DNA of 64,000 nucleotides from NCBI RefSeq assembly GCF_001905445.1, contig NZ_LIVQ01000003.1, positions 1,018,166-1,082,165 of the forward strand, given 5' to 3'. The notes below the pieces were generated by a model. It was not told the origin of the DNA and did no database searches. It saw only the letters and a program-made list of their open reading frames with translations. The DNA comes from Streptomyces sp. CB00455. GTDB taxonomy: Bacteria > Actinomycetota > Actinomycetes > Streptomycetales > Streptomycetaceae. The position numbers were made by a program, and so were the translations under genes. How positions within the stretch are numbered: position 1 is the stretch's first letter; each line of letters starts with the position of its first letter. This document shows positions 17,003 to 25,321 of the stretch, one piece after another.

Positions 17003-17965
17003 TCACACCTTCAGGTACTTGCGCAACGCGAGGAAGGCGGCCATGGAGGGCATCAGCAGGCCGATGAAGAGGACGTACGGCAGCTTGGCGAGGACCGACG
17101 TCCACCCCATGAAGTCGATGAGCTGGATCTTGTCCCGGAGCTCGAAGCCGTGGTCGATCACGAAGTACTGGCCCGAGACCAGCATGGCGCAGGCGAGGAA
17201 GGCGCCGATGAGGCCGGCGACGGCGGCCTCCATGATGAAGGGGACCTGGATGTAGAAGCTGGAGGCGCCCACCAGCCGCATGATCCCCGTCTCACGCCTG
17301 CGGCTGAAGGCGGAGACGCGCACCGTGTTGACGATCAGCAGCAGTGCCACGATCAGCATGATCAGCATGATGCCGAGGGCCGCGATGTTGACGTAGTTGA
17401 GGATCCCGAAGAGCGCGTCGATCGCCTGGCGCTGGTCGTCGACGGTGTGGATGCCGTCCCGGCCGGCGAAGGCGGAGGTGACGACCTTGTACTTCTCCGG
17501 GTCCTTGAGCTTGACCCGGAAGGACTCCTGCATCTGGTCGGGGGTGATGGAGGAGGCCAGGGCGGTGTGGCCGTACTGCTCCTGGTAGTGCTTGTAAGCC
17601 TCGTCCGCCGACTCGTAGGCGACGGACTTCACCAGGGACATCTGCTTGAGCTCGGCCTCGATCTGCTTCTTCTGCTCGTCGGTCACCGCGCCCTTGCGGC
17701 AGGTGGCGACGCCCAGGTCGCCCGAGCCGGCCGTCTTGTCGGCGGCCTCGGTGGCCTGCTCGGCGTCCTGCTTGTTGCAGAGGTAGATCGAGACGTTGGC
17801 CTTGTCGTACCAGTAGCCCTTCATCCGGCTGACCTGCTCGCGCATGAGCAGGGAGCCGCCGAAGAGGGCCAGCGAGAGGGCCACGGAGATGATGACCGCG
17901 AAGGTCATGGTGAGATTGCGACGGAGACCGACGCCGATCTCCGACATGACGAACTGGGCGCGCAT
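17003..17965 (-). CDS. ftsX: cell-division permease FtsX
   Basis: FtsX is the membrane half of FtsEX, which couples ATP hydrolysis in the cell to peptidoglycan hydrolase activation outside. The 320-residue protein begins MRAQFVMSEIGVGLRRN. TM1 is about residues 22-45. A large extracellular domain (about 50-190, with Cys pairs CNKQD and ATCRKG) comes before three C-terminal TMs (NIAALGIMLIMLIVALLLIV onward). The FtsX signature SRRRETGIMRLVGAS is intact. It starts 17 nt after ftsE stops. Confidence 0.95.
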   Translation of the reverse strand: MRAQFVMSEIGVGLRRNLTMTFAVIISVALSLALFGGSLLMREQVSRMKGYWYDKANVSIYLCNKQDAEQATEAADKTAGSGDLGVATCRKGAVTDEQKKQIEAELKQMSLVKSVAYESADEAYKHYQEQYGHTALASSITPDQMQESFRVKLKDPEKYKVVTSAFAGRDGIHTVDDQRQAIDALFGILNYVNIAALGIMLIMLIVALLLIVNTVRVSAFSRRRETGIMRLVGASSFYIQVPFIMEAAVAGLIGAFLACAMLVSGQYFVIDHGFELRDKIQLIDFMGWTSVLAKLPYVLFIGLLMPSMAAFLALRKYLKV

Positions 17966-17982
17966 TGCGTCTCAGGGACCTT

Positions 17983-18672
17983 TCAGTGCTGGTAGCCGTA
18001 GACGCCGCGCGACTGGTCGCGCACGAGTCGGCCCTGTTCGAGTTCGATGACGCGCTTGCGCATCTGGTCGACGATCTGCTGGTCGTGTGTGGCCATGATC
18101 ACCGTGGTGCCGGTCCGGTTGATCCGGTCCAGCAGCTTCATGATCCCGACGGAGGTCTGCGGGTCGAGGTTGCCCGTGGGCTCGTCCGCGATCAGCAGGG
18201 CGGGCCGGTTGACGAAGGCGCGGGCGATGGCCACGCGCTGCTGCTCGCCGCCGGAGAGCTCGCCGGGCATCCGGGCCTCCTTGCCGCCCAGTCCGACCAG
18301 CTCCAGGACCTGCGGGACGGCCTTGCGGATCTCACCCCGCGGCTTGCCGATGACCTCCTGCGCGAAGGCGACGTTCTCGGCCACCGTCTTGTTGGGCAGC
18401 AGGCGGAAGTCCTGGAAGACCGTCCCCAGCTGGCGCCGCATCTGCGGGACCTTCCAGTTGGAGAGCTTGGCGAGGTCCTTGCCCAGGACGTGCACCTGGC
18501 CGTGGCTCGCCCGCTCCTCGCGCAGGACGAGCCGCAGGAAGGTGGACTTGCCGGAGCCGGAGGAGCCGACCAGGAAGACGAACTCGCCCTTCGCGATGTC
18601 GAGGGAGACATCTCTGAGTGCGGGGCGGCTTTGCTTCGGGTAGGACTTGGAGACGCTGTCGAATCGGATCAC
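17983..18672 (-). CDS. ftsE: cell-division ATP-binding protein FtsE
   Basis: The 229-residue ABC ATPase starts at GTG 18672. It has Walker A VGSSGSGKST, Q-loop TVFQDFRLL, signature LSGGEQQR, Walker B LLIADEPTG and the switch His in IMATHDQQ. It powers FtsX in divisome-linked wall remodelling. It heads the minus-strand group ftsE-ftsX-S41 protease-smpB-ssrA, the same ftsEX-smpB order known from mycobacteria. Confidence 0.96.
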   Translation of the reverse strand: MIRFDSVSKSYPKQSRPALRDVSLDIAKGEFVFLVGSSGSGKSTFLRLVLREERASHGQVHVLGKDLAKLSNWKVPQMRRQLGTVFQDFRLLPNKTVAENVAFAQEVIGKPRGEIRKAVPQVLELVGLGGKEARMPGELSGGEQQRVAIARAFVNRPALLIADEPTGNLDPQTSVGIMKLLDRINRTGTTVIMATHDQQIVDQMRKRVIELEQGRLVRDQSRGVYGYQH

Positions 18673-18840
18673 GGGTGCACCACGGTCGCCGGGAGTAGGT
18701 GTGCGTGACCATACGCGAACGCGCGGGAGGTGGGGACCCGGCCTCCGGAGTTGCCCGTTTTATCCCCGCCTCGGGGATGGTCCGGACCGCGATTGCCCGG
18801 ACGGGCCGCGCCGAATGTCGGCGGAGCTGGCACAGTGGTA

Positions 18841-18864
18841 GTGGGGAACGCTCTCGTTCCCCAC
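18841..18864 (+). promoter_or_regulatory. hairpin and short direct repeat upstream of small membrane-protein gene
   Basis: A perfect 10-bp stem GTGGGGAACG/CGTTCCCCAC with a CTCT loop lies 41 nt before the start at 18906, in the ftsE-divergent spacer. Right after it the sequence GTTGTATGAGTTGTATGAG holds a 9-bp direct repeat (about 18869-18887). The hairpin could be in the 5' leader or be an operator; the data do not decide. Confidence 0.45.
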
Positions 18865-18905
18865 AGCGTTGTATGAGTTGTATGAGGGGACGAGAGGAGG
18901 AGCGC

Positions 18906-19097
18906 ATGACATATGACCGGCTCGTGTGCGCGAACTGCGCCGCACCCGTCAGCCAGGGCCGCTGCCCTGTGTGCCGGGCGAACCGGGAGCGCCTCCAGCA
19001 GGAGGGCCCCTTCTCCGGCCTGAATCCCGTGGCGCTCATCGCGCTCATGGTGGTCCTCGTGGCAGCTCTGGTACTGGTGGCCCAGCAGACCGCCTAG
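18906..19097 (+). CDS. small zinc-ribbon membrane protein (63 aa), function unknown
   Basis: The start is ATG 18906 with a strong GAGGAGG 6 nt upstream. The N-terminal half has two CxxC pairs (CANC and CPVC, residues about 8-23), a minimal zinc ribbon. The C-terminal half is a single TM helix (ALIALMVVLVAALVLVAQQ), so the ribbon should face the cytosol on a membrane anchor. It lies between divergent ftsE and convergent prfB and is followed by an unusually strong hairpin. Similar tiny proteins are common in Streptomyces, but I know no assigned role. Confidence 0.85.
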   Translation: MTYDRLVCANCAAPVSQGRCPVCRANRERLQQEGPFSGLNPVALIALMVVLVAALVLVAQQTA

Positions 19098-19137
19098 GGC
19101 GGTGGCGGGGCTCGCGCCGCGTACCGATCAGACCCGG

Positions 19138-19186
19138 CACGGCAGAGGGGCCCGGACACCACTGGTGTCCGGGCCCCTCTGCCGTG
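19138..19186. terminator. very strong bidirectional terminator
   Basis: A 20-bp perfect stem (19141-19160 with 19164-19183) and a 3-nt loop; three further pairs extend it to 19138-19186. It separates the convergent zinc-ribbon gene (+) and prfB (-). Confidence 0.9.
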
Positions 19187-19204
19187 TGCCGTGCGCGGGT
19201 GCGC

Positions 19205-20314
19205 CTACGCGGTCTGCTCCTGCTGCTTGCGCCAGCGGATACCGGCCTCCAGGAAGCCGTCGATCTCGCCGTCGAGCACCGCCTGCGGGTTGCCGACCTC
19301 GAACTCAGTCCGCAGGTCCTTGACCATCTGGTACGGGTGCAGGACGTAGGACCGCATCTGGTTGCCCCAGGAGCTGCCGCCGTCCTTGAGGGCGTCCATC
19401 CTGGCCTGCTCCTCCTGGCGGCGCCGCTCCAGCAGCTTGGCCTGGAGGACGTTCATGGCGCTGGCCTTGTTCTGGATCTGCGAGCGCTCGTTCTGGCAGG
19501 AGACCACGATGCCGGTCGGCAGGTGCGTGATGCGCACCGCGGAGTCGGTGGTGTTGACGCCCTGGCCGCCGGGGCCGGAGGCGCGGTACACGTCGATGCG
19601 CAGTTCGCCCTCGTCGATGTCGACGTGGTCGCTGGACTCGACGACCGGCAGCACCTCGACGCCCGCGAAGGAGGTCTGGCGGCGGCCCTGGTTGTCGAAG
19701 GGCGAGATGCGCACCAGGCGGTGCGTGCCCTGCTCGACGGAGAGGGTGCCGTAGGCGTACGGGGCCTTGACGACGAAGGTGGTCGACTTGATGCCGGCCT
19801 CTTCCGCGTAGGAGGTCTCGTAGATCTCGGTGGGGTAGCCGTGGCGCTCTGCCCAGCGCAGGTACATGCGCTGGAGGCGCTCGGCGAAGTCGGAGGCGTC
19901 CACGCCGCCGGCCTCGGCGCGGATGTTGACCAGGGCCTCGCGCTCGGCGTACTCGCCGGAGAGCAGGGTCCGGACCTCCATCTCGTCCAGCGCCTTGCGG
20001 ACGGAGACCAGCTCGGCCTCCGCCTCGGCGAGGGTGTCCGCGTCCTCCATCTCCTGGGCCAGCTCGAAGAGGACCGCGAGGTCGTCGATGCGGCCGCGCA
20101 GGCTCTCGGTCTTGCGGACCTCTGCCTGGAGGTGCGAAAGCTTGCTCGTGATCTTCTGGGCGGCCTCCGGGTCGTCCCACAGGGACGGCGCGGCGGCCTG
20201 CTCCTCGAGCACGGCGATATCTGCCCTCAGCTTGTCGAGGTCCAGGACGGCCTCGATCGACCCCATGGTCGAGGAGAGGGACTTCAGCTCTTCGGAAACA
20301 TCGACGACTGCCAC
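19205..20314 (-). CDS. prfB: peptide chain release factor 2
   Basis: RF2 terminates translation at UGA and UAA. The 369-residue product starts at GTG 20314. It has the RF2-type recognition context VRISPFDNQGRRQTSFA (SPF motif) and the catalytic loop ASGPGGQGVNTTDSAVR, whose GGQ triggers peptide release. The N-terminal helical domain begins MAVVDVSEELKSLSSTMGSIE. The frame is continuous, with no internal UGA-programmed frameshift as in E. coli prfB, so autoregulation by frameshifting is absent here. Confidence 0.96.
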   Translation of the reverse strand: MAVVDVSEELKSLSSTMGSIEAVLDLDKLRADIAVLEEQAAAPSLWDDPEAAQKITSKLSHLQAEVRKTESLRGRIDDLAVLFELAQEMEDADTLAEAEAELVSVRKALDEMEVRTLLSGEYAEREALVNIRAEAGGVDASDFAERLQRMYLRWAERHGYPTEIYETSYAEEAGIKSTTFVVKAPYAYGTLSVEQGTHRLVRISPFDNQGRRQTSFAGVEVLPVVESSDHVDIDEGELRIDVYRASGPGGQGVNTTDSAVRITHLPTGIVVSCQNERSQIQNKASAMNVLQAKLLERRRQEEQARMDALKDGGSSWGNQMRSYVLHPYQMVKDLRTEFEVGNPQAVLDGEIDGFLEAGIRWRKQQEQTA

Positions 20315-20405
20315 GGGTCCAGCGTAGCCGGTCCCCGGGGGGCGCCGTCCGGGCAGGCCGGATCACCCGTACTGATGACGCTCCGCACGGGCGTACGCTC
20401 ACCGT

Positions 20406-20495
20406 ATGACCGTTCACCTCGTCAAGCGCCGCCATGTGGACCACATGCGTGTCACGACGACGAGCTGTCTGCCGCCGGACCATCCCCAAGCCTGA
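20406..20495 (+). CDS. putative Cys-containing leader peptide (29 aa)
   Basis: A 29-codon ORF, ATG 20406 to TGA 20493-20495, contains RRHVDHMRVTTTSCL. This matches the RRHVDL-RV-S-x-C pattern of short leader peptides that stand before sulfur and cysteine-related operons in Streptomyces. A -10-like TACGCT (20394-20399) ends 6 nt before the ATG and no Shine-Dalgarno is visible, so the message may be leaderless. It stands about 130 nt before the oxygenase gene, with a structured segment between. A role as an attenuating leader that senses Cys-tRNA charging is inferred from the family pattern only. Confidence 0.6.
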   Translation: MTVHLVKRRHVDHMRVTTTSCLPPDHPQA

Positions 20496-20513
20496 TCCAC
20501 CCCGATCCGACTT

Positions 20514-20602
20514 GGTCCTGTACGCGGCCCAGCGGCTCCGGCGCCACCCCTGCCGGCGGCCTCCCCCTCCGCGGCCCCGCCACCTCGCAGGGGCACAGGA
20601 CC
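20514..20602 (+). promoter_or_regulatory. structured leader between leader peptide and oxygenase
   Basis: GGTCCTGT (20514-20521) pairs with ACAGGACC (20595-20602), closing a segment of about 90 nt that is itself rich in GC hairpins. It lies between the leader-peptide stop and the oxygenase start at 20628. It could provide the alternative folds needed for attenuation or start-site masking. No clear U-run terminator is present. Confidence 0.4.
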
Positions 20603-20627
20603 CCGTGACATCCGAAACGGAGCCGTC

Positions 20628-21629
20628 ATGCCGTCCGCGCACTCCACCCTCCCCGTCCTCGACCTCTCCCAGGCGGACGACCCGGCCCGGCGGGCCGGCT
20701 TCCTGAAGCAGCTGCACGCCGCAGCCCGGGACACCGGGTTCCTGCACCTCACCGGGCACGGCGTCACCGCCGCCGAGAGTGCCCGCATCCTGGAGCTGAG
20801 CAGGGCCTTCTTCGCACTCCCGGAGGCCGACCGGCTGGCCGTGAGCAACCTGAACTCCCCGCACTTCCGCGGCTACACCCGCATCGGCCACGAGCTGACC
20901 GGCGGTGCCAGCGACTGGCGGGACCAGCTGGACGTCGGAGCGGAGCGGCCGGCGCTCGCGGTGGGGCCGGACGACCCGCAGTACCTGTGGCTGGAGGGCC
21001 CGAACCAGTGGCCGGCGGCCCTGCCGCAGCTGCGTCCCGTGGTCCTGGAGTGGCAGTCGCGTCTGGCGGCCGTGGCCCACCGGCTGCTCCAGGAGCTGCT
21101 GGCCTCGATCGGCGCCCCGGCGGACTTCTTCGACGCCGCCTTCGACCGGCCCCACCTGCACACCAAGCTGATCCGCTACCCGGGATCCGCCCCTAGCGGC
21201 GCGGGCCAGGGCGTCGGCGCGCACAAGGACTACGGCTTCCTGACGCTGCTGCTCCAGGACTCGGTGGGCGGACTCCAGGTGGTCCGGGACGGGGGCTACC
21301 TGGACGTGCCGCCGCTGCCGGGGGCGTTCGTGGTCAACCTGGGCGAGCTGCTGGAGATCGCGACCGAGGGCTACCTGACGGCGACCGACCACCGGGTGGT
21401 GAGCCCGCCGGGATCGGTGGAGCGGTATTCGGTGCCGTTCTTCTACAACCCGCGCCTGGACGCGGTGGTGGAGACGGTGCCGGGCGACTACCTGCGCTCG
21501 GCGCCGGGGATCGCGCACGACGCCTCGAACCCGCTGCACGCGGAGTACGGCCGCAACGAACTGAAGGGCTGGGTCCGCGCCCACCCGTCGGTGGCCCGCC
21601 GCTGGCACCCGGACCTCGTCCCGGCATAG
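20628..21629 (+). CDS. isopenicillin N synthase-like 2-oxoglutarate/Fe(II) oxygenase
   Basis: This 333-residue protein belongs to the 2OG-Fe(II) dioxygenase superfamily. The N-terminal DIOX_N-like part reads LPVLDLSQADDPARR with TGFLHLTGHGV. The iron ligands are visible as His199-x-Asp201 in GAHKDYGFLTLLLQD and His255 in TATDHRVV. The co-substrate-binding RxS is Arg266-Tyr-Ser268 in VERYSVPFF. The substrate is unknown; such stand-alone members differ from true isopenicillin N synthase. The start is ATG 20628 with ACGGAG upstream. A Cys leader peptide upstream hints at a link to sulfur metabolism. Confidence 0.88.
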   Translation: MPSAHSTLPVLDLSQADDPARRAGFLKQLHAAARDTGFLHLTGHGVTAAESARILELSRAFFALPEADRLAVSNLNSPHFRGYTRIGHELTGGASDWRDQLDVGAERPALAVGPDDPQYLWLEGPNQWPAALPQLRPVVLEWQSRLAAVAHRLLQELLASIGAPADFFDAAFDRPHLHTKLIRYPGSAPSGAGQGVGAHKDYGFLTLLLQDSVGGLQVVRDGGYLDVPPLPGAFVVNLGELLEIATEGYLTATDHRVVSPPGSVERYSVPFFYNPRLDAVVETVPGDYLRSAPGIAHDASNPLHAEYGRNELKGWVRAHPSVARRWHPDLVPA

Positions 21630-21637
21630 GCGCCGCT

Positions 21638-21664
21638 GCCGCCGGGGGCCGGGCCCCCGGCGGC
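21638..21664. terminator. terminator between oxygenase and kinase genes
   Basis: A 12-bp perfect stem GCCGCCGGGGGC/GCCCCCGGCGGC with a 3-nt loop. It lies in the 67-nt gap between convergent genes. Confidence 0.8.
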
Positions 21665-21696
21665 ATACGCCCTAGCCGGAGCGGCGCCCGCGGCGG

Positions 21697-22944
21697 CTAC
21701 GGCCTGGCCGGGACCGACTGCTTGCTGTCCTGCGGGGGCGGGGTGTCGTCGCCGGAGGCGACCAGCCAGGCGCCCAGTCCGACGGCCGCCGCCAGCGCCA
21801 CCGCGGAGGCCGACATGACCAGGCGCCGCTTGCGGGCGGCCTCGGCCCGGTGCCGGGCCGAGCCGGGCCGGTGACCGCCCGCCGGACGCGGGACCCGGGC
21901 GGTGCCGAGGGCGCCGCCCGCCAGCTCGTCCGGACCCGGCACCCGCATCGAGGTGTGCGTGTCCCGGTTGGAGTCGGTCGCCGAGCCCGGCACCAGCGGG
22001 ACGACGCCCCGCCGCCGGACGGGCTCGGCCGCCGGTTCCTCCGTGGTTTCCTGCTCGCTCTCCGCGTCGTCCGGCTCGTCCACGTCCAGCGGCGGCATCC
22101 CGGCCAGCAGCGGCAGCAGGTCCCGCAGCCGGGCCGACAGCTCCGACGCCCGCAGCCGTGAGGCGGGCGCCTTCGCGAGGCACTGCACCATCAGCTGCCA
22201 GAGCTCGTCGGGGATGCCGGGCAGCGGGACGACCGTCTCCGTCACGTGCCGGCGCAGCACCGCGCCCGGGTGACCGCCGCCGAAGGGGGTGAAACCGGCC
22301 AGCAGCTCGTACAGGACGGTGGCCAGGGCGTATATGTCGACCGCCGCGCGCGGGGGCAGGCCCTCGACGATTTCCGGCGCCAGGTAGTCCGGGGTTCCGA
22401 TGATCCGCGTGGTGGGGGCCGCGGAGCGTCCCGCGGAAGCCCGGCGCGGGGAGTCGATCAGCTTGGCCACGCCGAAGTCGGTCAGGAGCGCCGGATGCGA
22501 ACCGCCCGGTCCCAGCGGCCCCTGCATGTCCAGCAGGACGTTCTCGGGCTTGACGTCGCGGTGGACCACCCCGGCCGCGTGCGCCGCCGCCAGCGCGTCC
22601 GCGACGTCCGCGACGATGGCCACGGCCGCCTCGGGGGCCAGCCGGCGCTCACGGTCGAGGCGCGTGCGCAGGTCCGTACCGCGTACGAGGTCCATGACGA
22701 GGGCGAGGTCGTTGCCGTCCACGACGAGGTCGCGGACGGAGACGACGTGCGGATGGTCGAGGCCGAGCAGCGCACTGCGCTCCTGGACGAACCGTCCGAC
22801 CAGCTCCTGGTCCGAGGCGAGGTCCTCGCGCAGCAGTTTGACGGCGACGGGCCCGTCAGGCCCCTCGCCCAGCCACACCGTGCCCGCGCTGCCGCGCCCC
22901 AGGATCTGGTGCGCGGTGTACCGGCTGCCGATCTTCCGTGCCAC
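21697..22944 (-). CDS. membrane-anchored Ser/Thr protein kinase
   Basis: The product is 415 residues from GTG 22944, chosen for GAGGGAG 6 nt upstream. A complete kinase domain occupies residues about 9-270: GRGSAGTVW glycine loop, Lys36, HRDVKPEN (Asp130), DFG 156-158, GTPDYLAPE. A juxtamembrane region rich in acidic residues, Pro and Arg follows. One TM segment (LVMSASAVALAAAVGLGAW) leads to a short outer tail of about 20 residues, so there is no PASTA-type sensor. It lies in the same direction as the next kinase gene, about 160 nt after it; both kinases sit beside a divergent FHA protein gene. Confidence 0.92.
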   Translation of the reverse strand: MARKIGSRYTAHQILGRGSAGTVWLGEGPDGPVAVKLLREDLASDQELVGRFVQERSALLGLDHPHVVSVRDLVVDGNDLALVMDLVRGTDLRTRLDRERRLAPEAAVAIVADVADALAAAHAAGVVHRDVKPENVLLDMQGPLGPGGSHPALLTDFGVAKLIDSPRRASAGRSAAPTTRIIGTPDYLAPEIVEGLPPRAAVDIYALATVLYELLAGFTPFGGGHPGAVLRRHVTETVVPLPGIPDELWQLMVQCLAKAPASRLRASELSARLRDLLPLLAGMPPLDVDEPDDAESEQETTEEPAAEPVRRRGVVPLVPGSATDSNRDTHTSMRVPGPDELAGGALGTARVPRPAGGHRPGSARHRAEAARKRRLVMSASAVALAAAVGLGAWLVASGDDTPPPQDSKQSVPARP

Positions 22945-23103
22945 GACTGCTCCCTCAGCGGCTGGCGTACGCACCAAAGCTACGCGGCCGGGTGGGCGTT
23001 GGAGGCCAGCAGGGGGCCGGATTCGCGGCGACCTCCACTTCTGCGGGCGAAATCACGTCCCAGAAGTCGACAAATCCACGAACTCGGCCTTACGGGGTCC
23101 TTT

Positions 23104-24882
23104 TCAGGGGGCCGAGGAGCCCGCGGAGTTCCCGACGGTGCCGACCCAGTCCACGACCTCGTTGCCCCAGGTCCACAGCTGGTCCCACCAGCCCTTGCCG
23201 GTGCCGACCCATTCCTGGAGCGGGGTGAGCTCCCAGACCAGCCAGCCGGCGACGAAGAACAGCAGGATCATGACGAGGCAGCCCTTGAGGCAGCCCAGGC
23301 CGGGGATCCGCACCGGATTGGCGCTGCGGCGGCGCGGCTCGCGCGGCGCGGGCTGCCGGGGCGGCGGGGCCTGCGGGGGCTGCTGTCGCGGCTGTTGCTG
23401 GGGCGGCTGCTGCTGCGGCTGCTGGCGGTACTGGGGCTGCTGCGGCTGCTGGTACGGCTGGGGCTGGTACTGCTGTGGCTGGTAGTGCTGCGGGGGCGGC
23501 GGGGGCGCGTACTGCGGCGGCTGCTGCGGCTGGCGGTACTGCGGCTGCTGTTGCTGATTCTGCTGCTGGTACGGCTGCGGCGGCCCCTGCCGGTACGGCT
23601 GCTGGGGCTGCTGGGGGCGCTGCTGCGGCTGCGGCGGCGCCTGCCGCTGCGGACGGCGGCGCAGGGGGTCCTCGTTCGGGTCCAGGTACTGCACCTGCGT
23701 CTGCTCGTTGCGGTCGCGGGCGGCCTGCATCTGCGACTGCCAGGGATGCGGCTGGTCCGGCCGCTGCACGGGCGGCATCACGGAGGTCGGGTCGGCTCCG
23801 GGGGCGCCCGCACCGGTGCTGGGCAGCACGGAGGTGGCGTCGGCCGCGCCCACCGGCGGCAGGACGCTGGTCATGCCGTTCGGGTCGTAGGCGCCCATCG
23901 GCGATCCGGCCCCGGTCGGCAGCATCCGGGTGGGGTCCGCGGCGCCGGGGGTCTCGGGGACCGGCGCCGGCGAGGGGTCGGGGGCGAGCAGGACGCCGAC
24001 GGCGAGCGCGGCCTCCACCTCGGCGGCCGTGGAGTGCACGCCGATGCCGGAGGCGACCACGCGCAGCCCGCGGGCCAGGGATTCGGCGCTGGGGCGCTCG
24101 TTCGGCTCCTTGCGCAGGCAGCGCTCGATGACGGTCCACAGCGGCTCGGGCACGCTGGACGGGCGCTGCGGGTCCTCGCTGAGGTGGCGGTGGAGCACTT
24201 CGAGGGCGCTGCCGCCGGCGAACGGCGGCCGGCCGGTGAGCAGCTCGTACAGCAGGATGCCGGCGCCGTAGATGTCGACGGCGGAGGTCTGCGGGCGGCC
24301 CTCGGCGGACTCGGGGGCCACGTAGGCCGGGGTGCCGACGAACTCGTGGGTGCGGGTCAGGCCCGGGGAGTCCGCGAGGCGGGCGATGCCGAAGTCGGTC
24401 AGCATCGGCCGCATCTGCCCGTCGCGCTCGTCGAGGAGGACGTTGGCGGGCTTGAGGTCCCGGTGGACCACGCCGTCGGCGTGGCTGGCGGCGAGCGCGT
24501 CGGCGATCTGGGCGGTCAGCAGGCTCGCGGCGACCGGGCTGAAGGGGCCGTTCTGCCGGAGGTACTTGTGCAGGTCCGGTCCGTCGATCAGGTCCATGAC
24601 CAGGGCCAGCAGATCACCCTCGACGACGAGGTCGCGGGTGCGCACGATGTTGGGGTGGGTCAGGCGCAGCAGGACGGAACGCTCGCGCAGGAAGCGCATG
24701 ACGATGTCCGCGTCCTGGGCCAGCTCCTCCTTGAGGACCTTGATGGCCACGGTCTCGCCGGGCTGCCCTGCGACGGCGGCTTCCGCGCCCGCGGTCTCGC
24801 GCTGGCGGGCACGCCAGACGGTGCCCGTGGCGCCGCGCCCGAGCGGCTCCTCGAGCAGGTATTTGCTGCCGACTGGCCGCAC
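23104..24882 (-). CDS. Ser/Thr protein kinase with Gln/Pro-rich linker (PkaA-like)
   Basis: The start is GTG 24882 with AGGGGAG upstream, giving 592 residues. The kinase domain covers about 8-280: GRGATGTVW, Lys48, HRDLKPANVLL with Asp142, TDFGIARL, GTPAYVAPE. Residues about 300-520 are low complexity, ending in a long Gln/Pro/Tyr run. Then comes one TM (CLKGCLVMILLFFVAGWLVW) and a short Trp-rich outer tail. It resembles S. coelicolor PkaA in layout, though that name is from memory. It is divergent from the FHA-FtsK gene, a likely reader of its phospho-threonines. Confidence 0.9.
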   Translation of the reverse strand: MRPVGSKYLLEEPLGRGATGTVWRARQRETAGAEAAVAGQPGETVAIKVLKEELAQDADIVMRFLRERSVLLRLTHPNIVRTRDLVVEGDLLALVMDLIDGPDLHKYLRQNGPFSPVAASLLTAQIADALAASHADGVVHRDLKPANVLLDERDGQMRPMLTDFGIARLADSPGLTRTHEFVGTPAYVAPESAEGRPQTSAVDIYGAGILLYELLTGRPPFAGGSALEVLHRHLSEDPQRPSSVPEPLWTVIERCLRKEPNERPSAESLARGLRVVASGIGVHSTAAEVEAALAVGVLLAPDPSPAPVPETPGAADPTRMLPTGAGSPMGAYDPNGMTSVLPPVGAADATSVLPSTGAGAPGADPTSVMPPVQRPDQPHPWQSQMQAARDRNEQTQVQYLDPNEDPLRRRPQRQAPPQPQQRPQQPQQPYRQGPPQPYQQQNQQQQPQYRQPQQPPQYAPPPPPQHYQPQQYQPQPYQQPQQPQYRQQPQQQPPQQQPRQQPPQAPPPRQPAPREPRRRSANPVRIPGLGCLKGCLVMILLFFVAGWLVWELTPLQEWVGTGKGWWDQLWTWGNEVVDWVGTVGNSAGSSAP

Positions 24883-25321
24883 GTCTCGCGCTCCCCTGCT
24901 GTCGTCTGCTGTGGTCGATCCCCTGAATGGTTTTCCGGCCCACTCTAGGGGGTGTCCCCGGGGAAGACGCCGGGCGCCGGAGGTTGGTTGCCGCACATAT
25001 GTACGAAGAGTGATGTTTGGGGGGTATGCCGGAGGCGATTTTCCCCGTCACCCCCGGGTTTCCGTCCGGATCCGGACAGGGGCCGTACCCTCCGGGAACG
25101 TATCAAGATCAATTGTGGGCGGCTGCCGGGCGTGTTGTCGGCGACAGGTGCGAGGATGCACCCGTACGGAACGGCACGGGACGGGAGCCCCGCCTTCCGG
25201 CAGACCTGACCGGACGACGCGTCCGTGCCGGGCGGGGGGTGCGACCGGGCAGCCATGCCCCGATCTTCCCCCCTGCCGGGCGCACGCACCGCGCACCGCG
25301 CAGAAGGGACCGCTGACGGCG
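24883..25321. other. divergent intergenic region, kinase / FHA-FtsK
   Basis: A 439-nt spacer between divergent starts. It is less GC-rich near 24985-25030, where a CACATATG palindrome occurs, and near 25105-25115 (AGATCAATTGT), which are plausible promoter areas for the two directions. No convincing ORF or terminator was seen. The ATG at 25322 has GAAGGGACC upstream. Confidence 0.4.

Noticed and set aside
20260..20314. Programmed frameshift in prfB
   Set aside because: The RF2 frame is continuous from GTG 20314; no in-frame UGA with slippery CTTT was seen.
23340..23670. Dense CTG/CGG-type repeats resembling a satellite
   Set aside because: These are explained by the Gln/Pro-rich linker of the Ser/Thr kinase on the minus strand.
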